Positions 13,944 to 16,412 of a stretch of DNA of 16,412 nt are shown in pieces (the stretch's first letter is position 1; the number at the start of each line of letters is the position of its first letter). The translations under genes and the position numbers were made by a program. The notes below the pieces were generated by a model. It was not told the DNA's origin. It made no database searches and saw nothing but the letters and a program-made list of their open reading frames with translations. This stretch comes from Candidatus Bathyarchaeum sp. (GTDB lineage Archaea > Thermoproteota > Bathyarchaeia > Bathyarchaeales > Bathyarchaeaceae), in contig SOJY01000023.1 in NCBI GenBank assembly GCA_004376385.1, positions 1 to 16,412 of the forward strand. Direction: 5' to 3'.

Positions 13944-14954
13944 ATGAAAACCAGTCAATTAACCGCCAAGGTACTCACTGGATTCCTCAAGTTCAAGGCA
14001 GGACGACCCAAGCCCCTCTTTGCATCCTACAATGTAACCGGCAGATGCAATATGAGATGCGTCTTCTGTGAATGGTGGAAAAATGACATTCCAGAACTGC
14101 CAACAAAGAAGGCTTTAGCAGCCATAGATGCGGTCTGCAGATTAGGTGTTCCCTTTTTTGACCTAAGCGGAGGCGAACCCCTCCTGCGAAAAGACTTGAT
14201 TGTCCTCGCCAAGAGAGTGGCGTCTCACGGATGCTTGGTGAGCATGAACACTAACGGAACACTTCTGAACGAAAGCAGAGTTTCTGAGGTGGCGGACATC
14301 TTTGACACGGTTGTCGTATCCCTTGACGGACCAAAAGAGATTCATGACAGGATAAGGGGCGTAGCCGGAACCTACGATAAGGCAGTTGAAGCCATACGGT
14401 TGCTGAAGGCTCATGGAGTAAGAGTTGCAGTGAACAGCGTCGCTACGCCATGGAACATCGACATTTTACCACAATTCATCGAGGAACTCCGCAGCCTAGT
14501 TGACTTTGCTCAGGTTCAGCCCATGCATCCCTACCCACCATCACCCGAAAACACCCCCAGCAACGAACAAGTTTCCCGTCTTCTAGACTATCTGCTGAAG
14601 CTCAAGCGCTCTGACCCCAGTTTCCTAGCTGTGCCAACAGAATTCATTAAAGGCTTTGAACAGTTCTTCAAGGGAAAAGCGCCGAGGATATGTCACGCGG
14701 GAGAACTGTACATTGCAATTAATCCGGAGGGCAAACTTTTGGCTTGTCCTGCTCGGTCAGACCTTGTGCTTGGGGATGCAGTAAGCGGCTCTGTCGATGA
14801 TGCCTTGAAAAAAAGGGACAGCGAGGGATGGCATAAAGTCTCCTCCTGTAGAGGATGCTGGCTTGAATGTACTGTCGGAGTTTCAATGTTCCTGAAAAAT
14901 CCTCTCAAGGAAGCTTCCCAGTTAGTAGGTCTCTGGTCATCTCGCAAAAACTGA
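13944..14954 (+). CDS. Radical SAM enzyme with SPASM/twitch-like C-terminus
   Basis: A 336-residue radical SAM protein. The 4Fe-4S motif is C35-x3-C39-x2-C42 within TGRCNMRCVFCEWW. It is followed by the GGEP motif in FDLSGGEPLLRKDL, the NTNGTLL strand and VVVSLDGPKEIHDRIRG, all standard for the MoaA/PqqE-like class. The C-terminus contains ICHAGELYIAINPEGKLLACP and then SSCRGCWLEC, a cysteine pattern like a short SPASM/twitch region that could hold an auxiliary cluster. Substrate unknown; the class modifies peptides, lipids, haem and cofactors. ATG 13944 is chosen over the frame opening at 13929 because GGAGAG lies five bases upstream. No precursor peptide gene is evident nearby, and the neighbouring genes do not suggest a pathway. 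Confidence 0.85.
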   Translation: MKTSQLTAKVLTGFLKFKAGRPKPLFASYNVTGRCNMRCVFCEWWKNDIPELPTKKALAAIDAVCRLGVPFFDLSGGEPLLRKDLIVLAKRVASHGCLVSMNTNGTLLNESRVSEVADIFDTVVVSLDGPKEIHDRIRGVAGTYDKAVEAIRLLKAHGVRVAVNSVATPWNIDILPQFIEELRSLVDFAQVQPMHPYPPSPENTPSNEQVSRLLDYLLKLKRSDPSFLAVPTEFIKGFEQFFKGKAPRICHAGELYIAINPEGKLLACPARSDLVLGDAVSGSVDDALKKRDSEGWHKVSSCRGCWLECTVGVSMFLKNPLKEASQLVGLWSSRKN

Positions 14955-15173
14955 GAGCTCCGATGAGTTATCCTGCTATTGCCGTTTTTAATATAGCACT
15001 CAGAATTTCTATTACAGTTGTTAGCTGGTCTGTGTAGAGTCCAACGGCTAAGAATGATACTCCAGCAAGCAAGACGAGTGAACTGAGAATCCTTGTTCAG
15101 GCAGATTCATACAACATTTCTTTCTGTTGATTCTATTGTATTACGCTGTGACTGTTATTCAAGATGTTTCCGT
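14955..15173. other. Spacer with a short hydrophobic minus-strand frame
   Basis: No confident gene lies in this 219-base stretch. On the minus strand, TTG 15072 to TAA 14968 encodes 34 residues, LLAGVSFLAVGLYTDQL and onward, forming one or two hydrophobic helices. It has no good ribosome site, and an in-frame stop lies just upstream, so it could be a very small membrane protein or the remnant of a larger one. The rest shows no tRNA, repeat or strong promoter. Confidence 0.25.
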
Positions 15174-15608
15174 TCAACTGTCAAGAACGCCGTCCATGCT
15201 GAGGCGTCTATGCTCAATCATCATGCATCTGTCCATTACAACCGTGAATCCGGCTTCTCTCGCCCGCTTAGCCGCTTCTTCGTTAACGATTCCCAGCTGC
15301 ATCCAAATAACCTTGGGAGACCCAACTCTATTCTTTATGGTTATGGCTTCCTCTACGATGGCTGGCACGTCCTCGGAGGGTCTGAAGATATCCACGATGT
15401 CTATGGTTTCGGGTACTTCGAGGAGACTTTTGTAACATTTTTCTCCCAAGATTTCATCAGCAAAAGGATTAACCGGAATAATATGGTAACCAACAGACTG
15501 TAAATACTGTGCTACGCGGTAACTGGCTTTGGCAGGGTTCCTAGACAGCCCCACAACAGCTACTGTTCTGTAGCGTTCTAGAACAGATTTGATTTCCTTT
15601 TGGCTCAA
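15174..15608 (-). CDS. CoA-binding (Rossmann-fold) protein, YccU-like
   Basis: A 144-residue single-domain protein of the CoA_binding_2 family, normal in length. It shows the nucleotide-binding start TVAVVGLSRNPAKASYRVA (about 15-33), followed by YLQSVGYHIIPVNP (35-48), the strand IDIVDIFRPSEDVP (about 69-82), VIWMQLGI (about 99-106) and the final GFTVVMDRCMMIEH (about 120-133) with the conserved Cys-x-x-x-E-H. The family resembles the N-terminal CoA-binding domain of ADP-forming acyl-CoA synthetases and succinyl-CoA synthetase alpha, but lacks catalytic domains. Its role is not established. The start is TTG 15608, 22 bases after the CooC-like stop, so the pair is probably one operon. A shared function with CODH/acetyl-CoA metabolism is attractive but only inferred. 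Confidence 0.88.
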   Translation of the reverse strand: MSQKEIKSVLERYRTVAVVGLSRNPAKASYRVAQYLQSVGYHIIPVNPFADEILGEKCYKSLLEVPETIDIVDIFRPSEDVPAIVEEAITIKNRVGSPKVIWMQLGIVNEEAAKRAREAGFTVVMDRCMMIEHRRLSMDGVLDS

Positions 15609-15630
15609 ACTTTCCAGAACCTACAGACGG

Positions 15631-16412
15631 TTATGTCTTGTTTTGGAGAAGTTTCTCTCCGATTTCCTGAATAGCCTTTACACCATCTGAAGTTTCTGCA
15701 TACTTGAGAGGCGACTCTCCCACCCTGTCCGCTTTTATCACCGTGTCATCGTAGGGAATCAAAGCCAGTAATGGGAGCCCATTCTTTTCGGTAAAATCGG
15801 TAATCAATTTTTTTTCCTCTGAATCTCTAACCCTGTTTCCAACGATGAAAACGTTTTTGATTCCCGCTTCGTGGGCTAAACCAGAAATTTTCTTGGCGAT
15901 CTCCAAAGATTTTCGGCTGGAATCAGCAACTATAAGCATGATGTCCACTTGGCTGGCTGTTCCCCTTCCCATGTGTTCCACGCCAGCTTCCATGTCCACA
16001 ATCACAATCTCGTCACGTTCAACAATCAGGTGACGAAGAAGCTCCCTGACCACCGCGTTGGCTGAGCAGGCGCATCCTCCACCAGCTGATTTGACGGTTC
16101 CCATGACAAGCAAGTTTACGCCGTAGGGTGATTGCATTCCGTTCTCTTCAACTATGTCATCCACTGTAAAGTGGAGTTTGTATACTCCGGGATAGTCGGT
16201 GCGGGTCTTCGATTCTAGAAGTTCGGCATTCTCTGAAATTGGAACTATCTTGTTTGCCTCCTCAACAGGTATGCCCAATGTTAAGGCTAGGTTAGGTGAT
16301 GGGTCGGCGTCAATAGCCATCACTTTGAAGCCTTTTTTTGCGAAGTATCCAGCAAGGGTCCCAGAGACGAGTGTTTTTCCCACTCCACCTTTTCCAGAAA
16401 CAGCAATCTTCA
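15631..16412 (-). CDS. cooC: CooC-type CO dehydrogenase nickel-insertion ATPase (start codon cut by one base)
   Basis: A 260-residue P-loop ATPase of the MinD/CooC group that helps insert nickel into the C-cluster of carbon monoxide dehydrogenase. The reading frame runs off the window: the last bases give (A)TG AAG ATT GCT, so only the first base of the ATG is missing. The deviant Walker A is SGKGGVGKT (6-14), MAIDADPSPNLALTLG follows, and the CooC-specific C114-A-C116 pair sits in GGGCACSANAVVREL. In CooC1 the equivalent Cys112/Cys114 bind metal between two monomers. IVIVDMEAGVEHMGRGT is the Walker B region. These features separate it from MinD and NifH. No CODH or acetyl-CoA synthase gene is visible; one may lie beyond the right edge, upstream of this gene. 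Confidence 0.9.
   Translation of the reverse strand, partial: KIAVSGKGGVGKTLVSGTLAGYFAKKGFKVMAIDADPSPNLALTLGIPVEEANKIVPISENAELLESKTRTDYPGVYKLHFTVDDIVEENGMQSPYGVNLLVMGTVKSAGGGCACSANAVVRELLRHLIVERDEIVIVDMEAGVEHMGRGTASQVDIMLIVADSSRKSLEIAKKISGLAHEAGIKNVFIVGNRVRDSEEKKLITDFTEKNGLPLLALIPYDDTVIKADRVGESPLKYAETSDGVKAIQEIGEKLLQNKT

Noticed and set aside
15093..15503. Plus-strand frames of 102-136 residues across the CoA-binding gene
   Set aside because: They are shadows of the minus-strand gene, which has a full family motif set.
1..16412. tRNA, rRNA, CRISPR arrays and transposase genes
   Set aside because: No cloverleaf with a TTCGA-type arm was noticed in the spacers, there are no regularly spaced repeats, and no transposase or integrase motif is present in any convincing frame.

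Overview
The window looks like chromosomal DNA of an uncultured archaeon. Genes are tightly packed, with many TTG and GTG starts, Shine-Dalgarno-like sites and TATA-type boxes about 25 bases before inferred transcript starts. It carries a tetrahydromethanopterin (H4MPT) biosynthesis cluster, an archaeal-type adenylosuccinate synthetase, an archaeal ATP-dependent DNA ligase, an Lrp/AsnC regulator and a CooC-type CODH maturation ATPase. H4MPT enzymes together with CooC suggest an archaeal Wood-Ljungdahl (CODH/ACS) lifestyle. My best guess is a Bathyarchaeia-like lineage rather than a classical methanogen; this is inference, because no mcr, CODH or 16S gene is present.

Layout, left to right. 1-844: an ECF-type membrane S component (+) behind a strong dyad in operator position. 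852-4816 (-): a compact four-gene operon, in transcription order DUF447 flavin-barrel protein, beta-RFAP synthase (MptG), flavin/Fe-S dihydromethanopterin-reductase-like protein, and dihydropteroate-synthase-related protein; these fit the pterin-arylamine condensation and reduction steps of H4MPT synthesis. 4817-5095: structured intergenic DNA with several inverted repeats, a likely purA terminator and the operon promoter. 5096-6109 (-): purA. 6134-6380: divergent promoter region with a short leader ORF and hairpin. 6381-9253 (+): nitroreductase, two small two-helix membrane proteins, an APC-type permease and a third small two-helix protein, apparently one transcription unit. 9334-11094 (+): DNA ligase.

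11099-12742 is a small regulatory neighbourhood: a DUF5752-like protein (-), an Lrp/AsnC regulator (-) and an unrecognised gene (+). Each of the three promoters carries a short palindrome, and these share the core ACTATAG/TGACTAT. 12726-13130 (-) is the N-terminal half of a RibD_C/DHFR-like reductase that seems truncated where it meets the unrecognised gene. 13283-13867 (+) is a coiled-coil hypothetical protein, and 13944-14954 (+) a radical SAM/SPASM-like enzyme. The right end (-) holds a CooC-like ATPase, whose start codon is cut by one base at the window edge, followed by a CoA-binding-fold protein.

I saw no rRNA, tRNA, CRISPR array or insertion sequence.
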